Assembly: GCF_026625045.1 (NCBI RefSeq)
Contig: NZ_CP113089.1
Location: 1,612,001-1,676,000 of the forward strand
Source of the DNA: Microcella daejeonensis
Lineage (GTDB): Bacteria; Actinomycetota; Actinomycetes; Actinomycetales; Microbacteriaceae
Length of the DNA: 64,000 nt
Direction: 5' to 3'
Shown: piece by piece, positions 8,577-16,477 of the stretch
How positions within the stretch are numbered: position 1 is the stretch's first letter
How the letters are laid out: each line of letters starts with the position of its first letter
Translations under genes and position numbers: made by a program
Notes under the pieces: model-generated
Databases searched by the model: none
What the model was told of the DNA's origin: nothing
Seen by the model: only the letters and a program-made list of their open reading frames with translations

Positions 8577-9370
8577 GCACCTCCGCTCCCGCTGCCGCCC
8601 CCGTCGCCGCGCGCCCCGTGCCGGCGGCCCGCCTGTTCGGCGTGCATCTGCGCGCCCTGCTCATCGAGACCATGCGGGTGCCGATCGCGATCATCGGCTC
8701 GATGGTCTTCCCGGCGATGTCGCTGCTGTTCTTCGTGGTGCCGAACCGCGCGGTGGCGGAGGATCCGGTTCTCGCGACGCAGGCGGTCATCTCGCTGTCG
8801 GTGTTCGCGGTGTTGGTGAGCGCGCTGTTCAACCTGGGGCTCACGATCGCGGAGAACCGCGAGAAGCCCTGGGATCCGTACCTGCGCACGCTGCCTCTGC
8901 CGGCGGCGGTGCGCATCGGCGCTCAGCTGACGGCGACGAGCGTGCTGAGCCTCGCCTCGATGGTGCCGGTGCTCATCGTGGGCGCCCTCGCGACGGAGGC
9001 CGCGGTGAGCGCGGCCGGACTCGCGCTCGGGCTGCTGGTGCTCGCGGCGACGAGCGTCCCGTTCCTGCTGCTGGGCGCCTCGATCGGCTACGCGTTCCCC
9101 TCGAAGGCGGCGATCGCGGTCATCCAGGTCGGAATGTTCGGCTTCGCCTTCGCCGGCGGACTCTTCTTCCCTCCCCAGTTCTTCCCTGACTGGCTCGACG
9201 CGATCTCGCGCGCCCTGCCCTCCCGGCACGCGCGCGAACTGGTCATCGCCGCGGTCGACGGCACGGCCCCTGACGGGTGGATGCTCGCGGGCGTCCTCCT
9301 CTGGACGCTCGCTGCTGCGGCGCTCGCCCTCTGGCTCTACCGCCGCGACGAGGGCCGCCGCTTCCGCTGA
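8573..9370 (+). CDS. ABC-2 type transporter permease
   Basis: Permease partner of the preceding ATPase, 265 residues with six predicted membrane helices. The first begins near residue 40 (VPIAIIGSMVFPAMSLLFFVV) and the last near residue 240. Segments such as ENREKPWDPYLRTLPLPAAVRIGAQL between helices and LFFPPQFFPDWLDAISRALPSRHARELV before the last helix are typical of ABC-2 permeases. The ATG overlaps the ATPase stop. It is the last gene of the operon; a short GC hairpin follows directly at its stop codon. Confidence 0.92.
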   Translation: MSTSAPAAAPVAARPVPAARLFGVHLRALLIETMRVPIAIIGSMVFPAMSLLFFVVPNRAVAEDPVLATQAVISLSVFAVLVSALFNLGLTIAENREKPWDPYLRTLPLPAAVRIGAQLTATSVLSLASMVPVLIVGALATEAAVSAAGLALGLLVLAATSVPFLLLGASIGYAFPSKAAIAVIQVGMFGFAFAGGLFFPPQFFPDWLDAISRALPSRHARELVIAAVDGTAPDGWMLAGVLLWTLAAAALALWLYRRDEGRRFR

Positions 9371-9390
9371 CCCCATCCGCCGCCTGGGGT
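9370..9390 (+). terminator. Weak hairpin at the end of the ABC exporter operon
   Basis: ACCCCA (9370-9375) pairs with TGGGGT (9385-9390) around a 9-base loop right at the stop codon. There is no T run. A terminator role is likely from position but unproven. Confidence 0.35.
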
Positions 9391-9517
9391 GAAGGTAGCG
9401 CGCTCGCCTCGACGGCACTCTCGTTCCACCGAGCCGCGCCCCCGCCTCCCGGCGGCTGGCACTCCCGCCCTCTGCCGCCCCCCGAGACCCGCTCCGCCCC
9501 CCTCTCGATGCGCCGCG

Positions 9518-9587
9518 GGTTCTTCCTCCGTGGTCATGTGCGCTCAAGGCTCCGGAGCCTTGAGCGCACATTCGGTGCGAGGAAACC
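9518..9587. repeat. Dispersed palindromic element, copy 1
   Basis: The core at 9537-9570 is a perfect 34-base palindrome (17 pairs) centred on GCTCCGGAGC, with half-site TCAAGGCTCC. Imperfect outer arms, GGTT-TTCCTC on the left and GAGGAAACC on the right, extend the dyad to about 70 bases. A related element sits at 42684-42754. Both lie in gene-free DNA. It may act as a REP-like sequence, a DNA-binding site or a bidirectional terminator. Confidence 0.7.
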
Positions 9588-9824
9588 GCCGCCCCGCCGG
9601 AGGCGGGATCGCGTCGTTCGGCGGCCGAAGTCGATAGCTCCATCCGACGAGATCGACTCCGCTGTCGGCGCATGCGGCTCGCGCCCGCCGCTCGCGCCTG
9701 CGCCTCGCGCCCGCGGCTGGCGTCTGCGTCTCGCGCCCGCCGCCCGCGCCTCGTCCCCGCCGCATCCAGGCGCGCTTCCTCCACCGTTCGCGAGTCAAGA
9801 CCTCGTCGCGGGCCGGCGACTGAT

Positions 9825-9830
9825 GACAAT
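9825..9830 (+). promoter_or_regulatory. -10-like element of the ArsR-type gene
   Basis: GACAAT ends 6 bases before the ATG at 9837, the same spacing as at other leaderless starts in the window. Confidence 0.4.
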
Positions 9831-9836
9831 CGCTGA

Positions 9837-10280
9837 ATGACCCATGCCGCGACGCTCGCCCTGCTCGGCAGTCCGATCCGCTGGCGCATCGTGGAGGTGC
9901 TCGCCAGCGGGCCCGCCACGGCCGGGGAGATCGCCGACGAGATCGGGTCGAGCTTCCGGATCGCGCGCGAGAGCGCATCGAAGCACCTGCAGCTGCTCGC
10001 GCGGGCCGGGCTCATCGAGTGCGAGCGCGACATGACGACGCGGCTGTACCGCCTGAGCCCGCGCCTCATCGGCGCGCTGCAGGCTCTCGTCGACCGGCTC
10101 GTCGCGCTGCGCGAGCCCGCAGGGTACGACGACCTCGGCACCGAGGCGAGCGCCGGGCTCGAGCCCGCCCCGCACCCCGACGAGCTCGACGGCGATGGCT
10201 GCTGGTGTATACGAAAGGCGCAGGAACTGGCGCCGGTCTCGACGAGAGCGTCGCCAATGTATACATTGGGAGGGTGGTAG
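9837..10280 (+). CDS. ArsR-type winged-helix regulator
   Basis: Residues 1-95 are a clear ArsR-like winged helix: [31 protein letters not shown], then [31 protein letters not shown]. The Cys metal-binding motif of metal-sensing ArsR proteins is absent, so the signal is not a metal by that route. From about residue 120 the frame no longer looks like protein ([20 protein letters not shown]) and it runs through the promoter and both operator sites of the downstream GntR gene, overlapping its start by 7 bases. Either the stop has drifted downstream, or a frameshift has changed the natural C-terminus. The target is unknown; the prp operon next to it is possible. Confidence 0.75.
   Translation: MTHAATLALLGSPIRWRIVEVLASGPATAGEIADEIGSSFRIARESASKHLQLLARAGLIECERDMTTRLYRLSPRLIGALQALVDRLVALREPAGYDDLGTEASAGLEPAPHPDELDGDGCWCIRKAQELAPVSTRASPMYTLGGW
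10204..10212 (+). promoter_or_regulatory. Upstream GntR half-site
   Basis: GTGTATACG carries the same GTATAC core as the palindrome 50 bases downstream. Two sites at this spacing would allow looping or cooperative binding by a dimeric GntR protein. Confidence 0.4.
10255..10268 (+). promoter_or_regulatory. GntR operator overlapping the prp promoter
   Basis: A perfect 14-base palindrome, CAATGTATACATTG, covers the probable -10 TATACA (10260-10265), which ends 8 bases before the GTG of the GntR gene. FCD-type GntR proteins bind sites of this kind, so autorepression of GntR-prpDBC is the simplest reading. Confidence 0.65.
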
Positions 10281-11011
10281 CGAGAGAAGCGGCGACGAGC
10301 GCTCCCGCATCGGGAGGGGTGCCGGGGGAGCGCTACGCCGCGCGGTCCGAGAGCTCCGCCGTGCGCGTCCACCGCGCCCTCCGCGCCGAGATCATCGAGG
10401 GCGTGCTCGCTCCCGGCGCATCCCTCACCGAGACCGAGCAGGCCGCCCGGCTCGGCGTCAGCCGCACGCCCGTGCGCGAGGCGCTCGCCCGGCTCGTCGC
10501 CGAAGGACTCGTCACCGAGCGCGGCCCCCGCACCCTCGTCGTCAGCAGCATCGACGCCGACGACGTCATCGCCCTCTTCACCCTGCGCCGCGCGCTCGAC
10601 GAGCAGTCGGCCCGCGTCGCCGCGGCCTCCGCCGACGAGGCCCAGCGCGCGACCCTGCGCCGACTCGCCGCCCGCTTCACCGCCGTCGACCCCGCGGCGC
10701 TCGCCGCCGCCGACGACGAGGGCCGCCACGGCTACTACGCGCTCGTCGCCGAGTTCGACGCCGCCCTCGACGAGGCCACCGCGCACAGCCCGTACCTCGC
10801 GGCCGCCACCGCCGGCGCCCGCGTGCACCTCGCCCGCGTGCGCCGCCTCGCGCGCGACGACGACGAGCGCCTCGCCGCCTCCGCCCGCGAGCACGCCGCC
10901 ATCGCCGACGCCATCGCCGACGGCGACGCCGAGCGGGCCGCCCACGCCACGCACCTGCACCTGCACCACGCCCTCACGAGCATCCTGCGCCACCTGAAGG
11001 AGACCCCATGA
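10274..11011 (+). CDS. GntR family regulator (FCD type) of the methylcitrate operon
   Basis: A 245-residue regulator. Residues 28-95 are the GntR winged helix ([51 protein letters not shown]) and residues 105-240 a helical FCD ligand-binding domain. In actinobacteria such proteins control propionate use, with 2-methylcitrate or a related acid as a likely signal (inferred). Its stop overlaps the prpD ATG (ATGA), so regulator and enzymes form one unit. The GTG at 10274 was chosen because a -10-like TATACA ends 8 bases upstream; a GTG at 10319 is an alternative and would remove a poorly conserved N-terminus. Confidence 0.88.
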   Translation: MVAREAATSAPASGGVPGERYAARSESSAVRVHRALRAEIIEGVLAPGASLTETEQAARLGVSRTPVREALARLVAEGLVTERGPRTLVVSSIDADDVIALFTLRRALDEQSARVAAASADEAQRATLRRLAARFTAVDPAALAAADDEGRHGYYALVAEFDAALDEATAHSPYLAAATAGARVHLARVRRLARDDDERLAASAREHAAIADAIADGDAERAAHATHLHLHHALTSILRHLKETP

Positions 11012-12516
11012 AGACCCACGCCGTCCGCACCTACAAGAGCTCCGAGGAGCTGCCCGTCGCCGAGCAGCTCGCCGGCAAGCTCGCCGCCCTCGCCGCCGAC
11101 ACCGCGCGACCGCTCGACGACCGGGCCGTCGACATGGTCATCAACCGGGTCATCGACAACGCCAGCGTCGCCGCCGCGAGCATCCACCGGGCCCCCGTCA
11201 TCGCCGCCCGCACGCAGGCCGAAGCGCACCCCTACCGGCCCGGCGCCACGGTCTTCGGCACCGCCGCCGACGCCCGCTTCAGCCCCGAGTGGGCCGCCTG
11301 GGCGAACGGCGTCGCCGTGCGCGAGCTCGACTACCACGACACCTTCCTCGCGGCCGACTACTCGCACCCCGGCGACAACATCCCGCCCATCCTCGCCGTC
11401 GCCCAGCACGCGGGCCGCAGCGGCGCCGAGCTGCTGAGGGGCATCCTCACCGGCTACGAGATCCAGATCGACCTCGTCAAGGCGATCTGCCTGCACGAGC
11501 ACAAGATCGACCACGTCGCCCACCTCGGCCCCAGCGCCGCCGCCGGCATCGGCACCCTCCTCGGCCTCGACGAGGCCACCATCTTCCAGGCCATCGGCCA
11601 GGCCCTGCACACCACGACCGCCACCCGCCAGTCGCGCAAGGGCGAGATCAGCACCTGGAAGGCGCACGCCCCCGCCTTCGCCGGCAAGATGGCCGTCGAG
11701 GCCGTCGACCGGGCCATGCGCGGTCAGACCAGCCCGAGCCCCATCTACGAGGGCGAGGACGGCGTCATCGCCTGGATGCTCGGCGGCCCCGAGGCCCGCT
11801 ACGAGGTGCCCCTGCCCGACGCGGGCGAGCCGCTCGTCGCCATCCTCGACTCGTACACGAAGGAGCACTCGGCCGAGTACCAGGCCCAGGCCTGGATCGA
11901 CCTCGCCCGCCGCCTCGGCACGGCGCGCCCCGAGCTGCGCGACCCCGCGAACATCGCGAGCATCGTGCTGCACACCAGCCACCACACCCACTACGTCATC
12001 GGCTCGGGAGCGGGCGACCCGCAGAAGTACGACCCGACCGCCAGCCGCGAGACGCTCGACCACTCCATCCCGTACATCGTCGCCGTCGCGCTGCAGGACG
12101 GCGGCTGGCACCACGTCGACTCCTACGCTCCCGAGCGCGCCGCGCGGCCCGACACCGTCGCGCTGTGGCAGAAGATCACCACGACGGAGGACGCCGAGTG
12201 GACCCGCCGGTACCACTCGCTCGACATCAGCGAGAAGGCCTTCGGCGGCCGCATCGAGATCGAGCTGACGAACGGCGAGCGGGTGGTGGACGAGATCGCC
12301 GTCGCCGACGCGCACCCCCTCGGCGCGCGGCCCTTCGGGCGGGCCGAGTACGTGGCGAAGTTCCGCATGCTCGCGGAGGGCATCCTGGCGCCTGCGGAGA
12401 TCGAGCGGTTCCTCGACGTCGCGCAGCGCCTTCCCGAGCTGACCGCCGCCGAGCTCGGCGGCCTCACCATCACGCCGATCGCGGCGCTGCCCACCAGCGC
12501 GAAGGGGATCTTCTGA
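11008..12516 (+). CDS. prpD: 2-methylcitrate dehydratase PrpD
   Basis: PrpD converts 2-methylcitrate to 2-methyl-cis-aconitate in the methylcitrate cycle, which oxidises propionyl-CoA to pyruvate. The 502-residue product matches the full MmgE/PrpD family length. Visible family blocks include [35 protein letters not shown] near residue 100, [18 protein letters not shown] near 165 and the [23 protein letters not shown] block near 215. The ATG overlaps the GntR stop and the prpB ATG overlaps this stop (TGATG). Codon use is extremely biased to C/G, like its neighbours. Confidence 0.96.
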   Translation: MKTHAVRTYKSSEELPVAEQLAGKLAALAADTARPLDDRAVDMVINRVIDNASVAAASIHRAPVIAARTQAEAHPYRPGATVFGTAADARFSPEWAAWANGVAVRELDYHDTFLAADYSHPGDNIPPILAVAQHAGRSGAELLRGILTGYEIQIDLVKAICLHEHKIDHVAHLGPSAAAGIGTLLGLDEATIFQAIGQALHTTTATRQSRKGEISTWKAHAPAFAGKMAVEAVDRAMRGQTSPSPIYEGEDGVIAWMLGGPEARYEVPLPDAGEPLVAILDSYTKEHSAEYQAQAWIDLARRLGTARPELRDPANIASIVLHTSHHTHYVIGSGAGDPQKYDPTASRETLDHSIPYIVAVALQDGGWHHVDSYAPERAARPDTVALWQKITTTEDAEWTRRYHSLDISEKAFGGRIEIELTNGERVVDEIAVADAHPLGARPFGRAEYVAKFRMLAEGILAPAEIERFLDVAQRLPELTAAELGGLTITPIAALPTSAKGIF

Positions 12517-13412
12517 TGCTGTCGACCACCTCCACGCCCACCGAGCGGCGCCGCGCCTTCCGCGCCGGGCTCGCCAGCAGCACCCTGCAGATCCTGCCGG
12601 GAGCCTTCACGCCGCTGAGCGTGCGGCTCATCCAGGAGAAGGGCTTCCACGGCGCCTACATCTCGGGCGCCGTCATGGCCGCCGAGCTCGGCCTGCCCGA
12701 CATCGGCCTCACGACGCTCACCGAGGTCGCCCAGCGCGCCCACCAGATCAGCCGCATGAGCGACCTGCCCACCCTCGTCGACGCCGACACCGGCTTCGGC
12801 GAGCCCATGAACGTCGCCCGCACGGTGCACGAGCTGGAGGATGCGGGCGTCGCCGGCCTGCACATCGAGGACCAGGTCAACCCCAAGCGCTGCGGCCACC
12901 TCGACGGCAAGCAGGTCGTCGACGGCCAGACCGCCGTGCAGCGCATCAAGGCGGCGGTGGATGCGCGCCGCGACGACCAGCTCGTGATCATGGCGCGCAC
13001 CGACATCCGCGGGGTCGAGGGGCTCGACGCCGCGACCGACCGTGCCAAGGCGCTCGTCGACGCGGGCGCCGACGCGATCTTCCCCGAGGCCATGGGCACG
13101 CTCGAGGAGTTCGCGGCGATGCGCGCGGCCGTCGACGTGCCGATCCTCGCCAACATGACCGAGTTCGGCAAGAGCCGGCTGTTCACCCACGCCGAGCTCG
13201 CCGACGTCGGCGTCGACCTCGTGATCCACCCCGTCTCGCTGCTGCGCATCGCCTTCGGCGCGATCGAGCGGGGGCTGGACGCCCTGCTCGAGACCGGAAC
13301 CCTCGACGGGGAGGTCGAGGGCATGCAGACTCGAGGCAGGCTCTACGAGCTGCTCGACTACGAGGCGTACAACTCGTTCGATTCGAGCATCTTCACCTAC
13401 ACCGGCCGCTAG
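12516..13412 (+). CDS. prpB: 2-methylisocitrate lyase PrpB
   Basis: PrpB cleaves 2-methylisocitrate to pyruvate and succinate, the last step of the methylcitrate cycle. The 298-residue protein is of the isocitrate lyase/PEP mutase superfamily. It shows the metal-binding DADTGFGEP block near residue 90, the catalytic loop KRCGH with Cys126, and the MARTDIRGVEGL and ILANMTEFGK barrel segments. The start ATG shares an A with the prpD stop, so translation is coupled. No residue of the active site appears to be missing. Confidence 0.96.
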   Translation: MLSTTSTPTERRRAFRAGLASSTLQILPGAFTPLSVRLIQEKGFHGAYISGAVMAAELGLPDIGLTTLTEVAQRAHQISRMSDLPTLVDADTGFGEPMNVARTVHELEDAGVAGLHIEDQVNPKRCGHLDGKQVVDGQTAVQRIKAAVDARRDDQLVIMARTDIRGVEGLDAATDRAKALVDAGADAIFPEAMGTLEEFAAMRAAVDVPILANMTEFGKSRLFTHAELADVGVDLVIHPVSLLRIAFGAIERGLDALLETGTLDGEVEGMQTRGRLYELLDYEAYNSFDSSIFTYTGR

Positions 13413-13463
13413 GCCCTCCGCACGCCCCCGAAGCCCGCACCGCCTCGCGAAGGAGCACCCCGC

Positions 13464-14591
13464 ATGACCGAAGAGATCCGCAAAGGCCTGGCCGGCGTCG
13501 TCGTCGACCGCACCGCCGTGTCGAAGGTGAACCCTGAGACCAACTCGCTGCTCTACCGCGGCTACCCCGTGCAGCAGCTCGCCGAGCGCTGCACCTTCGA
13601 GGAGGTCGCCTACCTCCTGTGGCACGGCGAGCTGCCGACCGAGGCCCAGGCGCTCGAGTTCCAGGAGCTCGAGCGCTCGCTCCGGCCGCTCGACGGGACG
13701 GTCAAGGACGCGATCGACGCGCTCCCGCTCGAGGCGCACCCGATGGACGTCGTGCGGACGGCCGTGAGCGTGCTCGGGGCCCTCGACGGCACGCTGCAGA
13801 CCGATCGCACGTGGATCGATCACGACCTCACGCAGGAGCGCAGCATCCGCCTGTTCGCGCAGCTGCCGGCGATCGTCGCCTACGCCCAGCGCCGGCTGCG
13901 GGGCGAGCACCTCGTCGAGCCGCGCGACGACCTGGCGTACTCGGCGAACTTCCTGCACATGACCTTCGGCGAGGTGCCCGAGAAGGTCGTCGTCGATGCC
14001 TTCGACGTGTCGATGATCCTGTACGCCGAGCACTCCTTCAACGCCTCGACGTTCACCGCGCGCGTCATCGCCTCGACGCTCAGCGACGTCTACTCGGCGG
14101 TCACGGGCGCGATCGGCGCCCTCAAGGGCCCCCTGCACGGCGGGGCCAACGAGGCCGTGCAGCACGTCTTCGAAGAGGTGGGCGAGGCCGCGGGCGCGCA
14201 GGCGTGGCTGGATGCCGCTCTCGCCGAGAAGCGCAAGATCATGGGCTTCGGGCACCGCGTCTACAAGAACGGCGACTCGCGGGTTCCCACTATGAAGCGG
14301 GCCCTCGGCACCCTCGTCGAGCACTACGACCGCCCCGAGGTGCTCGCGCTCTACGAGGCGCTCGAGCAGGCCATGGACGCCGCGAAGAGCATCAAGCCGA
14401 ACCTCGACTACCCCTCGGGGCCGGCCTACAACCTGATGGGCTTCGACACCGAGATGTTCACGCCGCTGTTCATCGCCGCGCGCATCACCGGGTGGACGGC
14501 GCACGTCATGGAGCAGCTCTCCGCCAACGCGCTCATCCGCCCGCTGAGCCTCTACGACGGCCCCGAGGAGCGCGAGGTCCCGCGGGCATGA
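13464..14591 (+). CDS. prpC: 2-methylcitrate synthase PrpC
   Basis: PrpC condenses propionyl-CoA with oxaloacetate to 2-methylcitrate. The 375-residue length is that of short type-II-like bacterial citrate/methylcitrate synthases. Catalytic features are HGGANEAV near residue 228, GFGHRVYKNGDSRVP with His264, and the Asp in GFDTEMFTPLF near 325. It follows prpB by 51 bases, with a good ribosome-binding site (AAGGAG) before the ATG. It ends the operon, followed by a hairpin. The clustering with prpD and prpB, rather than TCA genes, supports methylcitrate rather than citrate synthase as the main role. Confidence 0.95.
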   Translation: MTEEIRKGLAGVVVDRTAVSKVNPETNSLLYRGYPVQQLAERCTFEEVAYLLWHGELPTEAQALEFQELERSLRPLDGTVKDAIDALPLEAHPMDVVRTAVSVLGALDGTLQTDRTWIDHDLTQERSIRLFAQLPAIVAYAQRRLRGEHLVEPRDDLAYSANFLHMTFGEVPEKVVVDAFDVSMILYAEHSFNASTFTARVIASTLSDVYSAVTGAIGALKGPLHGGANEAVQHVFEEVGEAAGAQAWLDAALAEKRKIMGFGHRVYKNGDSRVPTMKRALGTLVEHYDRPEVLALYEALEQAMDAAKSIKPNLDYPSGPAYNLMGFDTEMFTPLFIAARITGWTAHVMEQLSANALIRPLSLYDGPEEREVPRA

Positions 14592-14603
14592 GCGCGGCAT
14601 CCT

Positions 14604-14632
14604 GACCGTCGCCTGGATGCCCGCCGACGGTC
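14604..14632 (+). terminator. Hairpin after prpC
   Basis: GACCGTCG (14604-14611) pairs perfectly with CGACGGTC (14625-14632) around a 13-base loop, 12 bases after the prpC stop. It has no strong T tail, as is common in GC-rich actinobacteria. Confidence 0.5.
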
Positions 14633-14650
14633 GGGTGGGACGATGGTCTT

Positions 14651-15493
14651 ATGACTGACGCGATCCCCACCCCGCATCTGACCCTCAACGACGGCCGCAG
14701 CATCCCGCAGCTGGGCCTCGGCGTATTCCTCGTCGACCCCGATGAGGCCGAGCGCATCGTCACGGACGCCCTCGCCGTCGGCTACCGCCACATCGACACG
14801 GCGATGATCTACAAGAACGAGGAGGGCGTCGGGCGCGCCATCGCGAAGTCGGGCATCCCGCGCGAGGAGCTCTTCATCACCACGAAGCTCTGGAACAGCG
14901 ATCAGGGAACCGACTCGGCGCGCGCCGCGCTCGACCTCTCGCTGCAGAAGCTCGGCCTCGACTACGTCGACCTCTACCTGATCCACTGGCCCTCGCCGAA
15001 GCACGGCAAGCACGTGGAGTCGTGGCAGACCCTCGTCGAGCTGCGCGAGACCGGCAAGGCCCGCTCGATCGGCGTCTCGAACTTCATGCAGAAGCACCTC
15101 GAGGACATCGACGCGGCCACCGGCGTCGCCCCCGTGGTCAACCAGATCGAGCTGCACCCGGCCTTCCAGCAGCGCGAGCTGCGCGCGTTCCAGGAGCCGC
15201 GCGGCACCCTCACCGAGTCGTGGGGCCCGCTCGGCCAGGGCAAGTACGAGCTCGCCGAGCTGCCCGGTCTCACCGAGATCGCCGAGCGGCACGGCAAGAG
15301 CGTGCAGCAGGTCGCCATCCGCTGGCACCTGCAGGAGGGCCTCATCGTGTTCCCGAAGACGACGAAGAAGGAGCGCATGGTGCAGAACGCCGACGTCTTC
15401 GACTTCGAGCTCTCGGCCGAGGAGCTGGCGACGATCGCCGCCGCCGACAAGGATCTGCGCGTCGGCGCGCACCCCGACAACACCGACTTCTAG
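14651..15493 (+). CDS. Aldo/keto reductase
   Basis: A 280-residue NADPH-dependent aldo/keto reductase of the 2,5-diketo-D-gluconate reductase type. The catalytic tetrad is complete: Asp49, Tyr54 (HIDTAMIYKNE), Lys79 (TTKLW) and His112 (LIHWP). GVSNFMQKHLEDI and NQIELHPAFQQ are the usual barrel blocks, and IVFPKTTKKERMVQNADVFDF carries the cofactor-phosphate contacts. It reduces carbonyl groups on small aldehydes, ketones or sugars; the natural substrate is unknown. It stands alone. A GACGAT hexamer ends 6 bases before the ATG, in line with a leaderless start. Confidence 0.93.
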   Translation: MTDAIPTPHLTLNDGRSIPQLGLGVFLVDPDEAERIVTDALAVGYRHIDTAMIYKNEEGVGRAIAKSGIPREELFITTKLWNSDQGTDSARAALDLSLQKLGLDYVDLYLIHWPSPKHGKHVESWQTLVELRETGKARSIGVSNFMQKHLEDIDAATGVAPVVNQIELHPAFQQRELRAFQEPRGTLTESWGPLGQGKYELAELPGLTEIAERHGKSVQQVAIRWHLQEGLIVFPKTTKKERMVQNADVFDFELSAEELATIAAADKDLRVGAHPDNTDF

Positions 15494-15524
15494 GAGTCGG
15501 GCTCCGCATCGCGGAGCGCCAGCA

Positions 15525-15560
15525 CGAGGAGCGGCCCGGGGAGACCCGGGCCGTTCCTCG
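15525..15560. terminator. Bidirectional terminator between aldo/keto reductase and MBL genes
   Basis: CGAGGA-GCGGCCCGG pairs with CCGGGCCG-T-TCCTCG with a single mismatch, giving a stem of about 14 pairs. It lies midway between two convergent stop codons (15493 and 15588) and can serve both genes. Confidence 0.75.
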
Positions 15561-15587
15561 TCGGCGGGATGCGCGGCGGGCGCTCGG

Positions 15588-16463
15588 CTAGAGCGCGAGC
15601 TCGACGCGCTCGCCGTGCGGCGTCGCCGCGAGCAGCGGCCCGCCGGCCGGGGAGTCGAGCCCGGCGAACTCCCGCTCGACGGCGGCGAGATCCTCGCTGA
15701 AGTGCTGCCACTGGTCCACGTGCAGCGCCACGACGCGGCGCACGCCGAGGGCCTCGGCGGCCGCGCGGGCGTCGGCGGCGGTGAGCGTGAGGGCGGCGTC
15801 GATGGCGTCGACGCGGGCGGCTCCGGCGAACAGGAGAGCGGCATCCACACTCGGGTGACGGGCGGCGATGCCCTCGACCACCGCGACGGAGGAGTTGTCG
15901 CCCGAGACGTAGACGGTGGGATGCCCCGGCGCCTCGAGCAGGAACCCGCAGACCGGCCCGAGCCGGCTCTGCAGCTCCTCCGGCCCGTGCTGCGCGGGCA
16001 GCGCGTGCAGACGCGCCCCGGCCGGAGCCCGCCCCGCCACCTCGGCGCCCACGAGCGCGGCGTCGTCGAGCTCGACCACCTCGTCGTCGCCGGCGCCGAT
16101 GACGCGCGCGGCGACGGCGACCGAGTCGGTGGTGGCGTCGCCGACGTCGGCGAGCGCGGCGGCCCCCGCGGGGGTCGTGACGACGAGCGGCAGGCTTAGT
16201 GCGAGCGCGCGACCCGAATCGTCGAGGTTGTCGGGATGGTGGTGGTGCGACACGAGGGCGAGGTCGAGCCGGCCGAGGTCGGCGGCCGCGATCGCCGGGC
16301 CCGCCGTCTTGACGAGCGCGTCGTCGCCGTCGCCGTACGAGCGCGGGGCGTCGAAGGTGGGGTCGGTCACGATGCGCAGCCCGCCCCACTCGAGCACGGC
16401 GGTCGGGCCGCCGATGACGGTGACGGCGAGAGGGTTCGGGGTGGTCGCGGAGGCGTCGCTCAT
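15588..16463 (-). CDS. MBL-fold metallo-hydrolase
   Basis: A 291-residue metallo-beta-lactamase fold protein resembling UlaG-like and UPF0173-like hydrolases. The metal motif reads SHHHHPDNLD (near residue 75), in which the last His of the usual HxHxDH is replaced by Asn; ALPAQHGPEE gives the next ligand His and VYVSGDNSSV the bridging Asp. ALHVDQWQHFSED holds the last His. Substrate unknown. The ATG at 16463 is preferred over the in-frame codon at 16481 because TACGGT ends 6 bases before it. It is divergent from the DUF255 gene with only 11 bases between start codons. Confidence 0.85.
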   Translation of the reverse strand: MSDASATTPNPLAVTVIGGPTAVLEWGGLRIVTDPTFDAPRSYGDGDDALVKTAGPAIAAADLGRLDLALVSHHHHPDNLDDSGRALALSLPLVVTTPAGAAALADVGDATTDSVAVAARVIGAGDDEVVELDDAALVGAEVAGRAPAGARLHALPAQHGPEELQSRLGPVCGFLLEAPGHPTVYVSGDNSSVAVVEGIAARHPSVDAALLFAGAARVDAIDAALTLTAADARAAAEALGVRRVVALHVDQWQHFSEDLAAVEREFAGLDSPAGGPLLAATPHGERVELAL

Positions 16464-16477
16464 AGGCTGACCGTATG
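16461..16477. promoter_or_regulatory. Interlocked divergent leaderless promoters
   Basis: The 17-base sequence CATAGGCTGACCGTATG contains both start codons and both -10 elements. Rightward: TAGGCT (16463-16468), 6 bases, ATG at 16475. Leftward: TACGGT (16475-16470), 6 bases, ATG at 16463. Each -10 overlaps one base of the other gene's start codon, so each promoter lies inside the other gene's coding region and polymerases cannot bind both at once. Confidence 0.7.

Larger units (their letters stand above)
9371..9836. other. 466-base intergenic region without a convincing gene
   Basis: No open frame here has coding character on either strand. The region holds the stop-proximal hairpin, the dispersed palindrome at 9518-9587 and a strongly C-rich stretch at about 9660-9770 with irregular CTCGCGCCCGC-like repeats. 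The ArsR-like gene's -10 lies at its right end. Confidence 0.6.

Noticed and set aside
9389..9637. Small open frames over the palindrome at 9537-9570 with similar peptides at 42705
   Set aside because: The shared peptide arises from the repeated DNA palindrome being translated; neither frame has start signals or coding bias.
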